A stretch of 64,000 nucleotides of DNA from Hymenobacter tibetensis (GTDB lineage: Bacteria > Bacteroidota > Bacteroidia > Cytophagales > Hymenobacteraceae), in the NCBI RefSeq assembly GCF_022827545.1, contig NZ_CP094669.1, positions 261,001-325,000 on the forward strand. The letters run 5' to 3'. The notes beneath the pieces are model-generated. The model searched no databases. It was not told where the DNA came from and worked only from the letters and a program-made list of their open reading frames with translations. The position numbers and the translations under genes were made by a program. This document shows, piece after piece, positions 43,624 to 53,214 of this stretch (positions within the stretch are counted from its first letter, which is position 1; every line of letters begins with the position of its first letter).

Positions 43624-43838
43624 GTGTGAAGTATAGTAAGAGGAGGAAACAACTACTGCTTGAAAACGGCTCGTAAAGGCTTCGTTTGGGCTTTTCGTTG
43701 CTTGTTACTTCAACGTTTTCCGGTGGGCCAATGTTCCCCGACAACCTATATAACACCATGAACTCATTCAAATTATTCCCAGGAAATTATCTTCTTATTT
43801 AAGAAACTAAGTACCTTCCCCGACCATAAATCTCAACA

Positions 43839-44135
43839 ATGAATCGAACCCTACTCCTATTCTTCAGTTTACTAGGTTTGGCCGCCTGCACGGCCGCCAA
43901 AGAAAACACGAGCAGCACCAACACGAGCAAGACTCCGGTAGCCCATAATACCATCGTCGACTGTGTGCTCTACGATGGCATGACCAAGGAATCAACACAG
44001 CTGACCAGCGTTGGCTCTGGTGTTGAAGTACAGGTAACCGACACGGTAGACGTTTATTTCGTGAAGGCCCGTGTAACCAAAGACGGCAAGACCATGAACG
44101 GGTACATGTACCGCACCTGCTTCCCCCAACGCTAA
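43839..44135 (+). CDS. Small lipoprotein with SH3-like domain (putative)
   Basis: 98 residues with a lipobox ending LLGLAAC (Cys 17). A Ser/Thr-rich spacer (18-35) leads to a compact beta-rich domain (about 38-98) whose end, KDGKTMNGYMYRTCFPQR, follows the closing strand pattern of bacterial SH3-like folds. Two cysteines (in VDCVL and YRTCF) could form a disulphide. Function unknown. The likely promoter element TACCTTCC is at 43812-43819. The transcript is closed by the terminator at 44224. Confidence 0.75.
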   Translation: MNRTLLLFFSLLGLAACTAAKENTSSTNTSKTPVAHNTIVDCVLYDGMTKESTQLTSVGSGVEVQVTDTVDVYFVKARVTKDGKTMNGYMYRTCFPQR

Positions 44136-44223
44136 CACCCTACGCCTTTAGTTTGCGGATGTTAGGCAAAGGCGATACCCGCTGCCTACTCCTTCAACTG
44201 CCACACCATTTTCAGATATACAG

Positions 44224-44256
44224 AAAAGGCCCGCACGATACCGTGCGGGCCTTTTT
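44224..44256 (+). terminator. Bidirectional terminator before gcvP end
   Basis: A perfect 14-bp stem AAAAGGCCCGCACG/CGTGCGGGCCTTTT with loop ATAC, flanked by A and T runs. It serves the plus-strand 43839 gene and minus-strand gcvP. Confidence 0.92.
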
Positions 44257-44292
44257 GTGTTGCAAGTAATTACAACCGGTAGCTAAGGCCTT

Positions 44293-47217
44293 CTAGTATG
44301 AAGGGCCTTTGTCGGTTTCAACCAGCTTCTCTTCGGCGTCAGCATACTCTTCCACCGAAGTGCACGAGCAGATCAGGTTCCGGTCGCCGTACGCTGAGTC
44401 GATGCGGGAAACGCTAGGCCAGAACTTGGCGGCACGCACGTAGTCAGTAGGGTACACAGCCTGCTCCCGCGTGTAGGGACGGTGCCACTCCTGCGCCAAC
44501 ACGACGGCCGCCGTGTGCGGCGCGTGCTTGAGCAGATTGTCCTTGGCATCAGCGCGGCCCGCTTCTACGTCGGCAATTTCGTGGCGGATAGAAATCATGG
44601 CTTCAATGAAACGGTCCAGTTCTTCCTTGCTTTCCGACTCGGTGGGCTCAACCATCAGCGTGCCCGCCACTGGGAAGGAAACCGTAGGAGCGTGGAAACC
44701 ATAGTCCATTAGGCGCTTGGCAATGTCTTCTACCTCGATGCCGGCCTTCTTGAACTGGCGGCAATCCAGAATCATTTCGTGGGCGCAGCGGCCATTGGCA
44801 CCCGTATAGAGCACAGGGTAATGCTGCTCAAGGCGAGCCTTGATGTAGTTGGCATTCAGAATAGCAATGCGCGTAGCTTCCGTTAGGCCTTCACCACCCA
44901 TCATGCTGATGTAGGCGTAGGAAATAGGCAGAATGCTAGCCGAGCCCCACGGAGCCGAGGACACGGCCCCGCCAGTGCGGCCATCCGCATCTACCACCAC
45001 GTGGCCAGACAGGTAAGGAGCCAGATCAGCTACTACGCCGATAGGTCCTACGCCCGGTCCGCCGCCGCCGTGCGGGATGCAAAACGTTTTATGCAGGTTG
45101 AGGTGGCACACATCGGCGCCAATGGTGGCGGGGGAGGTAAGGCCCACTTGGGCGTTCATGTTGGCTCCGTCCATGTACACGCGGCCACCGTGCTGGTGGA
45201 TGGTGGCGCAGATGTCGATAATGGTTTCCTCGTACACGCCGTGCGTGCTGGGGTACGTCACCATCAGGCAGCTTAGCTTCTCGGCGTGCTGGGCAGCTTT
45301 AGCCTTCAAATCTTCCACATCGATGTTGCCTTCTTCGGTGCTTTTCACCACCACTACCTGCATGCCTGCCATAACAGCTGAAGCAGGGTTGGTACCGTGG
45401 GCCGAAGCCGGAATCAGGGCAATGTTGCGGTGTTGGTCGCCGCGGGCATCGTGGTAGCCTTTGATGGCTAGCAGGCCGGCGTACTCGCCTTGAGCACCAG
45501 AGTTCGGCTGCAAGCTTACGGCCGCGAAGCCAGTCACCTCACATAGCCACTGCTCTAGGTCTTGGAAGATCTGGGTGTAGCCTTGTGCCTGCTCGCGAGG
45601 CGCGAACGGGTGCAAGCCCCCGATTTCCGGCCACGTCACCGGAATCATTTCGGCGGTGGCGTTCAGCTTCATGGTGCATGAACCCAGCGGAATCATGGAG
45701 TGAGCCAAGCTCAAGTCCTTGTTTTCCAGATGCTTCATGTAGCGCAACATCTCGTGCTCGGAGTGGTGCGTGTTGAAGATGGGGTGGGTCAGATATTGGC
45801 TGGTGCGCACCAGTGCCTCAGGCCAGTTCACGGAAATTTCGGCGGGCAGTGCCACCGACTTCACGTCCTTGCCCAGCACTTTGGCAAACACCGCTACGAT
45901 GTCAGCTACGTCCTGAATTTCGGTGTTCTGGTGCAGCGAAATGCCTACGCGGGGCGTGCCGTGCTCTTCGAAGTAGCGGAAGTTGATGCCGGCTGCTTCT
46001 GCTTCCTGGCGAACAGCGGCTTGTAGCTCGGCACTTTCCAGCTTGATGTCGAGCGTGTCGAAGTAGAACTCGTTGCGCTGGTCGAGGCCGAGGGCTTTTA
46101 CCTCCTGCTCCAGCACCTGCGTGAGGGCGTGCACATTGGTCGCGAATTGCTTGATGCGCTGCGGCCCATGGTACACAGCATACATGCCCGCCAGCACCGA
46201 CAAGAGCACCTGCGCCGTGCAGATGTTGCTGGTTGCTTTTTCGCGGCGGATGTGCTGCTCGCGGGTTTGCAGAGCCATGCGGTAGGCCTTGTTGCCAGCG
46301 GCGTCAATGCTCTGCCCGATAATACGGCCCGGAATCACGCGCTTGAACTGGTCTTTGGTGGACAGGAAGCCTGCGTGCGGACCACCGTAGCCCATCGGTA
46401 CGCCGAAGCGCTGGGAGTTGCCCACGCAGGCGTCGGCGCCCATCTCGCCAGGAGGCGTAAGGAGCGTGAGCGACAACAGGTCGGTAGCAACTGTTACAAA
46501 CAAATTGCTGTCGTGCGCTTTAGAGATAAAGTCGGTATAGTCATACACGGCGCCATCAGCAGCCGGATATTGCAGAATAGCACCAAACAACGAATCATCC
46601 GTGAGGTCTACGGTGCGGTGGTCACCTACCACGAGCTCGATGCCCAGCGGTGTGGCGCGGGTGCGAAGTACGTCGATGGTTTGCGGCAGCACCTGCTCCG
46701 ACACGAAGTAGCGCGTGGCGTTCTTCTTTTTGGTCAGTGAGTGGAACATGTGTAGGGTCTCGGCGGCGGCAGTGCCTTCGTCGAGCAAGCTGGCGTTGGC
46801 AATTTCGAGGCCCGTGAGGTCAATTATCATTGTCTGATAATTGATGAGGGCTTCGAGGCGGCCTTGCGCAATTTCGGCCTGATAGGGCGTGTACGCCGTG
46901 TACCAGCCCGGATTTTCCATGATGTTGCGCTGGATAACGCCCGGCAGTCGGGTGTCGTGGTAGCCCAGGCCGATATAGTTTTTGAAGAGGCGGTTCTTAC
47001 TGGCAATGCCTTTGAACTTCGCCAAAAAAGCCCGCTCCGTGAGGGCAGCGGGCAAGTTCAGCGGCTGTTTCAGGCGGATGGCGGCCGGCACGGTCTCATC
47101 AATAAGCTGGTCGAGCGAATCGACACCGATGGCACGCAGCATGTCCGCTACGGCGACGGCATCGGGCCCGTTATGACGGTCGATGAATACGTCGGCGGCC
47201 TTGGGTTGGAGCAACAT
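44293..47217 (-). CDS. gcvP: Glycine dehydrogenase (decarboxylating), P protein
   Basis: 974 residues, the single-chain form with both P1 and P2 halves. The PLP-binding lysine is K710 in [20 protein letters not shown]. Other conserved segments are RHNGPD near the start, [27 protein letters not shown] and [13 protein letters not shown]. It decarboxylates glycine and passes the aminomethyl group to lipoyl-GcvH, in the cytoplasm. gcvH and gcvT are not in the window, which is common when the genes are scattered. The promoter element TACCTTTG is at 47266-47273. I saw no glycine riboswitch-like structure in the 48-base leader. Confidence 0.97.
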   Translation of the reverse strand: MLLQPKAADVFIDRHNGPDAVAVADMLRAIGVDSLDQLIDETVPAAIRLKQPLNLPAALTERAFLAKFKGIASKNRLFKNYIGLGYHDTRLPGVIQRNIMENPGWYTAYTPYQAEIAQGRLEALINYQTMIIDLTGLEIANASLLDEGTAAAETLHMFHSLTKKKNATRYFVSEQVLPQTIDVLRTRATPLGIELVVGDHRTVDLTDDSLFGAILQYPAADGAVYDYTDFISKAHDSNLFVTVATDLLSLTLLTPPGEMGADACVGNSQRFGVPMGYGGPHAGFLSTKDQFKRVIPGRIIGQSIDAAGNKAYRMALQTREQHIRREKATSNICTAQVLLSVLAGMYAVYHGPQRIKQFATNVHALTQVLEQEVKALGLDQRNEFYFDTLDIKLESAELQAAVRQEAEAAGINFRYFEEHGTPRVGISLHQNTEIQDVADIVAVFAKVLGKDVKSVALPAEISVNWPEALVRTSQYLTHPIFNTHHSEHEMLRYMKHLENKDLSLAHSMIPLGSCTMKLNATAEMIPVTWPEIGGLHPFAPREQAQGYTQIFQDLEQWLCEVTGFAAVSLQPNSGAQGEYAGLLAIKGYHDARGDQHRNIALIPASAHGTNPASAVMAGMQVVVVKSTEEGNIDVEDLKAKAAQHAEKLSCLMVTYPSTHGVYEETIIDICATIHQHGGRVYMDGANMNAQVGLTSPATIGADVCHLNLHKTFCIPHGGGGPGVGPIGVVADLAPYLSGHVVVDADGRTGGAVSSAPWGSASILPISYAYISMMGGEGLTEATRIAILNANYIKARLEQHYPVLYTGANGRCAHEMILDCRQFKKAGIEVEDIAKRLMDYGFHAPTVSFPVAGTLMVEPTESESKEELDRFIEAMISIRHEIADVEAGRADAKDNLLKHAPHTAAVVLAQEWHRPYTREQAVYPTDYVRAAKFWPSVSRIDSAYGDRNLICSCTSVEEYADAEEKLVETDKGPSY

Positions 47218-47265
47218 AAAAGAAAGAAGTCAGAGTGGCACAGATAAGTGGCAGTGAGGCCTCAA

Positions 47266-47273
47266 CAAAGGTA
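47266..47273 (-). promoter_or_regulatory. Bacteroidota -7 element before gcvP
   Basis: TACCTTTG on the minus strand matches TAnnTTTG. It ends 48 bases before the gcvP ATG (47217). No clear -33 TTG was seen. Confidence 0.55.
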
Positions 47274-47334
47274 ACCTGAAAAAAGCTTCCTCAGATTGTC
47301 TGCTTGCTTAATCCGATATTCTCTTAAAAGTTTA

Positions 47335-47371
47335 GGGCAGCAACCCGAAAACTTGTTTCGCGCTGCTGCCC
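47335..47371 (-). terminator. Probable terminator of the PL11 transcript
   Basis: Stem GGGCAGCA/TGCTGCCC with an inner CGAAA/TTTCG stem, followed on the minus strand by TAAACTTTT. It lies about 240 bases after the PL11 stop codon, so the 3' tail is long and contains another inverted repeat (47511-47568). Confidence 0.65.
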
Positions 47372-47613
47372 TATAGCTGGTTCGCTGGAAATGCTGGTCG
47401 AAGGCGCGGTTTTTCGGTGCGCAAAATCAGGTTAAAGCCTGAGCCGAAGCATCTCTGGTTTCTTCTGGGATGCGGAGCGTAGCGCGCAAATCCTGTGGGT
47501 TCCGTTCCGTGACGAGCAGCGCGAGTTCCTGCGCGCAGGCCCAGTGCCGGCTACTCACGCTGCTCGTCGCGAAACAGGTTTCCGCGCTGCACAGTAGGCT
47601 GATTATGTAGAAG
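47372..47613. other. Structured, GC-rich intergenic stretch with inverted repeats
   Basis: About 240 bases without a gene. GACGAGCAGCG (47511-47521) pairs with CGCTGCTCGTC (47558-47568), enclosing a CCTGCGCGCAGG palindrome (47528-47539). It could be a 3' untranslated structure of the PL11 message, a small RNA, or a repetitive extragenic element; the sequence alone does not decide. Confidence 0.4.
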
Positions 47614-49812
47614 CTACTCTTTCAGCACCTTGACGGTGGTTTGCTCGCCATCGGCAGTGCGGACGCGTACCAGGTACAGGCCAGGGTTGAGGTGGAGGCC
47701 TCCGCTGAAGTCGTTGCGCCGCTCCCCTTGCTCTACTACTTGGCCCGCCATATTGTAGATCTGGTATGAGAAGGTGCCAACCGTTTGGATGGTGATGGCA
47801 CTGCTGGTTGGGTTCGGGTATACGTTCACTACCAACTGGTTCGGCCGGATAGCGCGGGTGCCTAGCACGTTCAGGCTATCAGCCAACACAATGTTGGGCA
47901 CTGGTGGTGGGGCCATGCCGGTACCCAGGTAATAGCTGGTATGAGGCGGCTGATTGTAAGCCGAATTCTCGTGGGCCACTGCCAACCGGTACTGCGAATC
48001 GTGCATGAGCGTGTAAATCCGCTCGGTGGTAGGCGCCGAGGTGGAGTAGAGAATCAAGCTCTCGTTGTCGCGCGACCGAAGTAGGATTTCCTCGCGCCAG
48101 TCGCCGAGAATATCGGCCGTTATGCAGGGGTTGGCTTTGGTGGTGTTATTGGTTTGCGCATCACCATCGGCCACGGTGCTTGGGGTGAGTAGGCGGGTAA
48201 GGCTGTTGGTGGCCGGAACCCACTTTTCCAGCCGAACCGTAGCCACGTTGGTAGTGGAGTTGTACCCGGCATCCAGCAATTCACGTGACAGGTCGCCATC
48301 CCACCACACGGCAAAGTTGATGGTGGGCTTCGAGGTGCTTATCTGTGTGCCAGTACAGGTATAGAGCCCCCCAGTGGAGCCCCACATTTCGTAGCCTCGG
48401 TGGTTGGGGTCAACGTCGGCGGCTAAACCCCGGCCGATGTCGCCGGTGCCGGGCACGCCCCACAGGGGCTGGCCGGTGAGAGCGTCGCGGCATTCCAGTC
48501 CGTAGATGCCGTAGGCAGTCCGGTCTTCATGCGGCTGCCACACTTCTTGGCCTGGCCGGTCGGGGTTCATGTCGCTCATGTGCAGGGCGTCGCCGTGGCC
48601 GAGGCCGTTGGCGTAGAGCCCGGTGCCATTGTCGCGGATGGCGCTGGAGCCGTTCACCACTTCGTCGCGGCCATTGCCGTCCACGTCGCCCACGGTGAGC
48701 TGGTGGTTGCCTTGGCCGGCGTAAGCACTGTTGCCTGCTTCGTCGCTGTCGAAAGTCCAGCGGCGGGTAAGCTGACCGTTACGCCAGTCCCAGGCCACAC
48801 GCACCAAGCGGGTGTAGTAGCCGCGCCCCATCACGAGGCTAGGCCGCACTCCGTCCAAATACGCCACCGTAGATACAAAACGGTCGACGCGGTTGCCGTA
48901 GTTGTCGCCCCAGGAAGTTACGGCACCGCGGGCCGGCAAATAAGCTGTAGTAGCCATGGCAGCACCTGTGCGGCCGTTGAAAACCGTCAGGAACTCAGGG
49001 CCCGTGAGAATGTAGCCGGTAGCGTTACGGTAGTCGGCGTTGGCGTCGCCAATGACGGTGCCTCTACCATCTATGGTGCCATCGGCCGTTTTGCAGGCTA
49101 CTTCGGCTTTGCCGTCGCTATCCAGGTCGTATACCATCAGCTGCGTGTAGTGCGCGCCTGCCCGAATGTTTTTGCCTAAGTCGATGCGCCACAGCCGGGC
49201 GCCCGTCAGCCGGTACGCATCAATGTACACGTTGCCGGTGTAGCCAGCCTGCGAGTTGTCTTTGGCATTGGAAGGGTCCCACTTCACAATGATTTCGTAC
49301 TGCCCGTCGCCGTCCACGTCGCCTACGCTGCAGTCATTGGGGCTGTAAGTGTAGGCTTCGCCGCTGGGGGTGGTGCCGCCGGCGGGCCGTTGGAGCGGAA
49401 TGTTCAGGCGGGACTGCGCCCACACGGTAGCGCTTTCGGAGGCGGGTTGCTCCACTCCGTTCAGCACTGGCCGCACGGTATAGGGTTCGTTGGTTGGCGT
49501 CTCGTCCACGAGGTTGGTAGCCCCCGTGATGGGCGTGCTATTAATGCGGGTAGCACCCCGGTATACGTTGAAGCCAAGCCCGCTCGGGTCGGTGCCAAAT
49601 AGGCGCCAGCCTACATACACCGAGCTAGCGGTGGCCCGGATGGCCACTACGCCCCGGTTGAGTTTTTCCATGCGGCGTTGCGCTTCCGCTGCCGAGGCGC
49701 TTGTCAGGAATACTAGCAAGAGCAGCAAGCGGCTGGCTGTTAGCACACTGTGCCGCAGCTTCGGGCCACGCAATGCAGCAGTACCTAGCCGTACGTAAAG
49801 GGTTTGAGTCAT
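47614..49812 (-). CDS. Rhamnogalacturonan lyase (PL11) with T9SS sorting domain
   Basis: The start at 49812 gives 732 residues; the frame runs to 49881, but the added part is not a signal. A long n-region precedes the hydrophobic signal (LTASRLLLLLVFLTSASAAE). The PL11 eight-bladed propeller shows repeated calcium-binding blades (DVDGDGQYEIIVKWDPSNAK, DLDSDGKAEV, DVDGNGRDEV) and HMSDMNPDRPGQEVWQPHED, which is typical of YesW/YesX-like enzymes. They cleave the rhamnogalacturonan I backbone of pectin by beta-elimination. The last 80 residues form a T9SS type A domain (VNVYPNPTSSAITIQ...PGLYLVRVRTADG), so the enzyme is sent to the surface or medium. No pectin locus surrounds it. Confidence 0.93.
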   Translation of the reverse strand: MTQTLYVRLGTAALRGPKLRHSVLTASRLLLLLVFLTSASAAEAQRRMEKLNRGVVAIRATASSVYVGWRLFGTDPSGLGFNVYRGATRINSTPITGATNLVDETPTNEPYTVRPVLNGVEQPASESATVWAQSRLNIPLQRPAGGTTPSGEAYTYSPNDCSVGDVDGDGQYEIIVKWDPSNAKDNSQAGYTGNVYIDAYRLTGARLWRIDLGKNIRAGAHYTQLMVYDLDSDGKAEVACKTADGTIDGRGTVIGDANADYRNATGYILTGPEFLTVFNGRTGAAMATTAYLPARGAVTSWGDNYGNRVDRFVSTVAYLDGVRPSLVMGRGYYTRLVRVAWDWRNGQLTRRWTFDSDEAGNSAYAGQGNHQLTVGDVDGNGRDEVVNGSSAIRDNGTGLYANGLGHGDALHMSDMNPDRPGQEVWQPHEDRTAYGIYGLECRDALTGQPLWGVPGTGDIGRGLAADVDPNHRGYEMWGSTGGLYTCTGTQISTSKPTINFAVWWDGDLSRELLDAGYNSTTNVATVRLEKWVPATNSLTRLLTPSTVADGDAQTNNTTKANPCITADILGDWREEILLRSRDNESLILYSTSAPTTERIYTLMHDSQYRLAVAHENSAYNQPPHTSYYLGTGMAPPPVPNIVLADSLNVLGTRAIRPNQLVVNVYPNPTSSAITIQTVGTFSYQIYNMAGQVVEQGERRNDFSGGLHLNPGLYLVRVRTADGEQTTVKVLKE

Positions 49813-50016
49813 AGAGCTGAACAGAAAAGAGTGGACGGGAATTGTGGCACTCAAATACGTCCACGGCAGCGCCGTATCCATCCTGTGCTCTACTGTCTAA
49901 TGCGCTATGTCATAATCATGTACGCTGCGGCAGATGTATGGAAAATATCCGGTGACAAATGGCCAGCAGATCCTGCCCAAGCCAGCGGAGTGAGGAGCTA
50001 GGTTAACGAAAACCAA

Positions 50017-50024
50017 TAGATTTG
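50017..50024 (+). promoter_or_regulatory. Bacteroidota -7 element before the 50058 gene
   Basis: TAGATTTG matches TAnnTTTG. It ends 33 bases before ATG 50058 and makes the in-frame ATG at 50022 impossible as a start for this transcript. Confidence 0.55.
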
Positions 50025-50057
50025 AAGCGGATTCCCACCCCCTCCCACGCCAGCGCT

Positions 50058-51281
50058 ATGCCTTCTATGACCATCGGCCTTCTTTGCGAAGGCAAAGTCC
50101 CACCCGACAAACGAGTACCGCTCACTCCCAAGAAATGTGTGGAAGCCGAAGCCCAGTATCCCGGCCTTCGCATCGTGGTGCAGGAAAGCCCACACCGCTG
50201 CTTTTCCGATCAGGAATACCGTGACCTAGGATTGGAAGTGCGAGCCGATGTTTCGGATTGCGACATTCTGATGGGCGTAAAAGAAGTGCCAGTAAAGCAG
50301 CTGATTCCCAACAAAACCTACCTGTTTTTCTCGCACACGGTAAAGAAGCAGCCCGCCAACCGCGAATTGCTCCGCGCGGTGCTTCGCCACCATATCACCC
50401 TCGTCGACTACGAACTGATGACCAACCGCGACGGGGGGGAGCGGATAGTAGCCTTTGGGCGTTGGGCAGGTATTGTGGGCGCTTACAACGGCTTGCTCAC
50501 CTATGGGCGCAAACACAACCTGTACACGCTAAAGCCTGCCTACCAATGCGTGGATATGGAAGACATGCAGGAAGAGTTTTTCAAGGTGAAGCGCCTGCCG
50601 CCCATCAAAATGGTGGTAACCGGCTCCGGTCGGGTGGCGCAGGGCGCCTTGGAAGTGCTGGACCGAATGGGGTTGAAGCGCGTCAGCGTGTATGATTATC
50701 TGTATCAGGATTTCAAGGAGCCCGTGTACACCCAGCTGCGCAGCTCCGACTATAACCGGCGGCGCGACGGTCGGGTGTGGGACACCCCCGACTTTCACCG
50801 CAACCCAGAGCAGTATGAGTCCACGTTCGGCATTTTCCTGCCCGTGACGGATCTGCTAATTGCCTGCGCCTACTGGCATCCGGCTGCGCCCCGCCTGTTC
50901 ACAGAGGAAGACACCAAGCGTGCAGATTTCCGCATCAACACCATTGCCGACGTTACCTGTGACGTGGACGGCTCCGTGCCCACCACCAAGCGCAGCACCA
51001 CCATTGCAGAGCCAGCCTTCGACTACAACTGCCAGACGGGTACACTAGCGCCAGCTTACTCTGGCGCCTCCAATATCACGGTTATGGCCGTAGACAATCT
51101 GCCTTGCGAGTTGCCCCGCAATGCCAGCCGCGACTTCGGGCGCCAACTCATTGACAATGTGCTGCCGCATTTGCTGGGCGAACCAGGCCAAGATGAGGTG
51201 GTAGAGCGAGCCACCATTGCCCGCAACGGCCAGCTCCTGCCGCGTTACCACTACCTAGCGGATTATGTGGCGGACAAATAA
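50058..51281 (+). CDS. Saccharopine dehydrogenase-like NAD(P)-dependent oxidoreductase
   Basis: 407 residues from ATG 50058. The N-terminal domain (IGLLCEGKVPPDKRVPLTPK, then GVKEVPVKQLIPNKTYLFFS) is that of the alanine dehydrogenase/transhydrogenase and lysine-forming saccharopine dehydrogenase superfamily. It contains the conserved RVPLTP and KEVP motifs. The Rossmann segment MVVTGSGRVAQGALEVLDRM follows near residue 192. Such enzymes interconvert lysine plus 2-oxoglutarate and saccharopine, or act on related amino acids. The exact substrate is not readable. The gene stands alone. A TAnnTTTG element at 50017 supports the chosen start. Confidence 0.85.
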   Translation: MPSMTIGLLCEGKVPPDKRVPLTPKKCVEAEAQYPGLRIVVQESPHRCFSDQEYRDLGLEVRADVSDCDILMGVKEVPVKQLIPNKTYLFFSHTVKKQPANRELLRAVLRHHITLVDYELMTNRDGGERIVAFGRWAGIVGAYNGLLTYGRKHNLYTLKPAYQCVDMEDMQEEFFKVKRLPPIKMVVTGSGRVAQGALEVLDRMGLKRVSVYDYLYQDFKEPVYTQLRSSDYNRRRDGRVWDTPDFHRNPEQYESTFGIFLPVTDLLIACAYWHPAAPRLFTEEDTKRADFRINTIADVTCDVDGSVPTTKRSTTIAEPAFDYNCQTGTLAPAYSGASNITVMAVDNLPCELPRNASRDFGRQLIDNVLPHLLGEPGQDEVVERATIARNGQLLPRYHYLADYVADK

Positions 51282-51379
51282 GTATAGGCCGCTGGCTGGT
51301 AACGGGAAAGTAGTGCGTGGAAGTGACAAGGCTCTTTGTAACTCCTAGTTCGCGTGACGCGCATCAACGCTACTAATGT

Positions 51380-51970
51380 TTAGTGCAAGCCGTAGGTAAA
51401 AAGAGCAGCTAACACTACCACAGACCACGTTGCTGCGCCGGCACCTACGCCGGCTGCCGCACTGCCTATTTTCTTGTTTTGCGCCTGTTTGCGGTATCCC
51501 GCCACATAATAAGGGTTTTGCAGCAACTGCGCTTCCGGCACCACGAGTTTGCGGACCGGGGGCTTGGTCGCGGCTATGGCCGCACCCGTTATTGGGCCAC
51601 CATAGCCCGTCAAGAAGGTAGCAGCATAGGTGCCCCAGAAAGCGCCGGACGCTTTGTAGTAGGCGCGGGCATGGAGACGTCCTTTGCTGTAAGCTTCCTC
51701 TTTGGACATCGGTGCTGTGGTAGGACTAACTTCGGGCTGATGTAGTACTTCCTTGGTGCCATTGGCGTAGCGCACCATAAACACATCGGTGCGGCATACG
51801 GTAATAAGTGGGCCATCAGGATTGTCGGTGCGCTTGTAGCGTACTTCGGAAGAGGTTATTTCCATCACCTTCACGTTCAACTCTTCCCCATTGCTTTTGG
51901 TAAGCACATCCTGCGCCCGTGCCGACAAGCTTAGCAACAGTAAAATGATAACAGTAGAAAAGCGAAGCAT
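51380..51970 (-). CDS. Secreted/membrane protein of unknown function
   Basis: 196 residues from ATG 51970, with a signal peptide (MLRFSTVIILLLLSLSARAQ). The first part of the mature chain, DVLTKSNGEELNVKVMEITS followed by EVRYKRTDNPDGPLITVCRT and DVFMVRYANGTKEV, is a pattern found in many small Bacteroidota proteins. In these, a conserved strand pair precedes a glycine-rich membrane-active C-terminus. Here two glycine/alanine-rich hydrophobic segments lie at about 115-140 and 170-193. Function unknown. An in-frame ATG at 52036 would precede the signal by 22 residues and was not chosen. Confidence 0.75.
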   Translation of the reverse strand: MLRFSTVIILLLLSLSARAQDVLTKSNGEELNVKVMEITSSEVRYKRTDNPDGPLITVCRTDVFMVRYANGTKEVLHQPEVSPTTAPMSKEEAYSKGRLHARAYYKASGAFWGTYAATFLTGYGGPITGAAIAATKPPVRKLVVPEAQLLQNPYYVAGYRKQAQNKKIGSAAAGVGAGAATWSVVVLAALFTYGLH

Positions 51971-52256
51971 AAGAAATTGGGGTTGAGAGAAGTGAGGTAG
52001 GAAAGATGCACGTCCGTAACTCATGCCGACAACCACATTTCTCTATGTTTTGACTTTTAAAAGTTCCTGGTATTGCACATAATAAATTGATAATTAGAAA
52101 GATAAATAATATTTGCCAGGCTTTGTGCTTAGCTATTCGAGTACTCCTATTACTATCTATTGACCGAAGTAGGCGATATCCGGTTACTGTTTATTAGCTC
52201 TGAACTCACCTCCAGCACCAAGGTCTTGTGTCGAACTACTCACCTGGGTATGTTTT
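51971..52256. other. AT-rich intergenic region
   Basis: About 290 bases, markedly AT-rich at 52070-52150, upstream of the minus-strand 51970 gene. No coding sequence or RNA structure was recognised apart from the terminator that bounds it at 52257. Confidence 0.5.
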
Positions 52257-52304
52257 AAAAGTTGAGAGGCCCAAAACAACATTGTTTTGGGCCTCTCAAC
52301 TTTT
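52257..52304 (-). terminator. Long perfect palindromic terminator after the DUF1206 gene
   Basis: A 23-bp perfect arm (AAAAGTTGAGAGGCCCAAAA plus CAA, and complement) with almost no loop, flanked by A and T runs. It lies 25 bases after the DUF1206 stop codon. Confidence 0.93.
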
Positions 52305-52328
52305 AGAACAGTACTACTGCAAGAGCAG

Positions 52329-53159
52329 CTACACGCCGTTCAACACCGGATATCGGGCTTGGACCAGCATGTAAAGGCCATAAGCCATCAAGCCCAGTGC
52401 CACCACACCCAGTACCGAGGGGCCCATTGTGGCCAGCAAATCAAATGCTTCGTCGGTAGTTCCAGCCGCTGATGCACGCGACTGTTGACCGGCTTGCACG
52501 AAGAAGTAACCGATAATAGCCATGACCACGCCACGTGCCGTGTAACCTACCTGGCCCGTACGATACACAACATTTTGCTGGTTAGCTGGCAGATTGCTGG
52601 AGTTCACATGCTTATGAAATTTGCCGGAATACGCTCTGATAATCTGGTAGATACCGCTACCGATGATAATCAGTCCCACGGCCATGATAATCCAGTCGCC
52701 ACCGGGCCAGCTTAATACTTTCGCGGTTAATGTCTGTTGGCTGTTGCCGCCTTCGGAGGCAGAGCCGTTCATTGCCAATTGCGCCGCGTACCACGCCAAG
52801 CTAGCGTACAGTAGCCCGCTGCCGGCGTAGCCCAGCCGGCGCCCAATACCCTTGGCGCCAGAGCCTTTATTTTCAGTGTCGCGGATGGCTTGCACGAAGC
52901 GCCACACAATGTAGCCCAGCAAACCAAACGCAATAATACCTAGCAGTACGGGCCCACCAGGCAGGTCCTGGAGCGTTTGGACTGCCTGTTTTTTGTCGGC
53001 AGTCTGGCCGCCGCGCTGGCCGGTAGCAGCCAGCAGTGCTAGTACACCTACCAACAGGTATACCACTCCTTTGGCTGCGAAGCCAAAGCGCGCCAGTGCC
53101 CTGATGCCCGCAGAAGGGGAAGCAGAGACAGCAGATGAAATTGAGTTAGCTACGGACAT
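52329..53159 (-). CDS. DUF1206 membrane protein
   Basis: 276 residues with six transmembrane helices arranged as three repeated two-helix units. Each unit opens with a similar pattern: RFGFAAKGVVYLLVGVLALL (about 24), RLGYAGSGLLYASLAWYAAQ (about 109) and VGYTARGVVMAIIGYFFVQA (about 205). This is the DUF1206 threefold repeat. No function is established. The first 20 residues are Ser/Ala-rich and cytoplasmic. It stands between a DprA-like gene and a long intergenic region, with its own strong terminator. Confidence 0.92.
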   Translation of the reverse strand: MSVANSISSAVSASPSAGIRALARFGFAAKGVVYLLVGVLALLAATGQRGGQTADKKQAVQTLQDLPGGPVLLGIIAFGLLGYIVWRFVQAIRDTENKGSGAKGIGRRLGYAGSGLLYASLAWYAAQLAMNGSASEGGNSQQTLTAKVLSWPGGDWIIMAVGLIIIGSGIYQIIRAYSGKFHKHVNSSNLPANQQNVVYRTGQVGYTARGVVMAIIGYFFVQAGQQSRASAAGTTDEAFDLLATMGPSVLGVVALGLMAYGLYMLVQARYPVLNGV

Positions 53160-53214
53160 AAGGCATCACTTAAGGGAGAGAATGCCTGTGGTACGCAAAA
53201 AGTACCTGTTTAGG

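Noticed and set aside
47218..47265. Glycine riboswitch before gcvP
   Set aside because: The leader between the -7 element and the ATG is under 50 bases, too short for one, and no aptamer pairing was seen.
52257..52304. Long perfect palindrome as a mobile-element end or recombination site
   Set aside because: It sits 25 bases after a stop codon with A/T runs on both sides, as expected for a strong bidirectional terminator.
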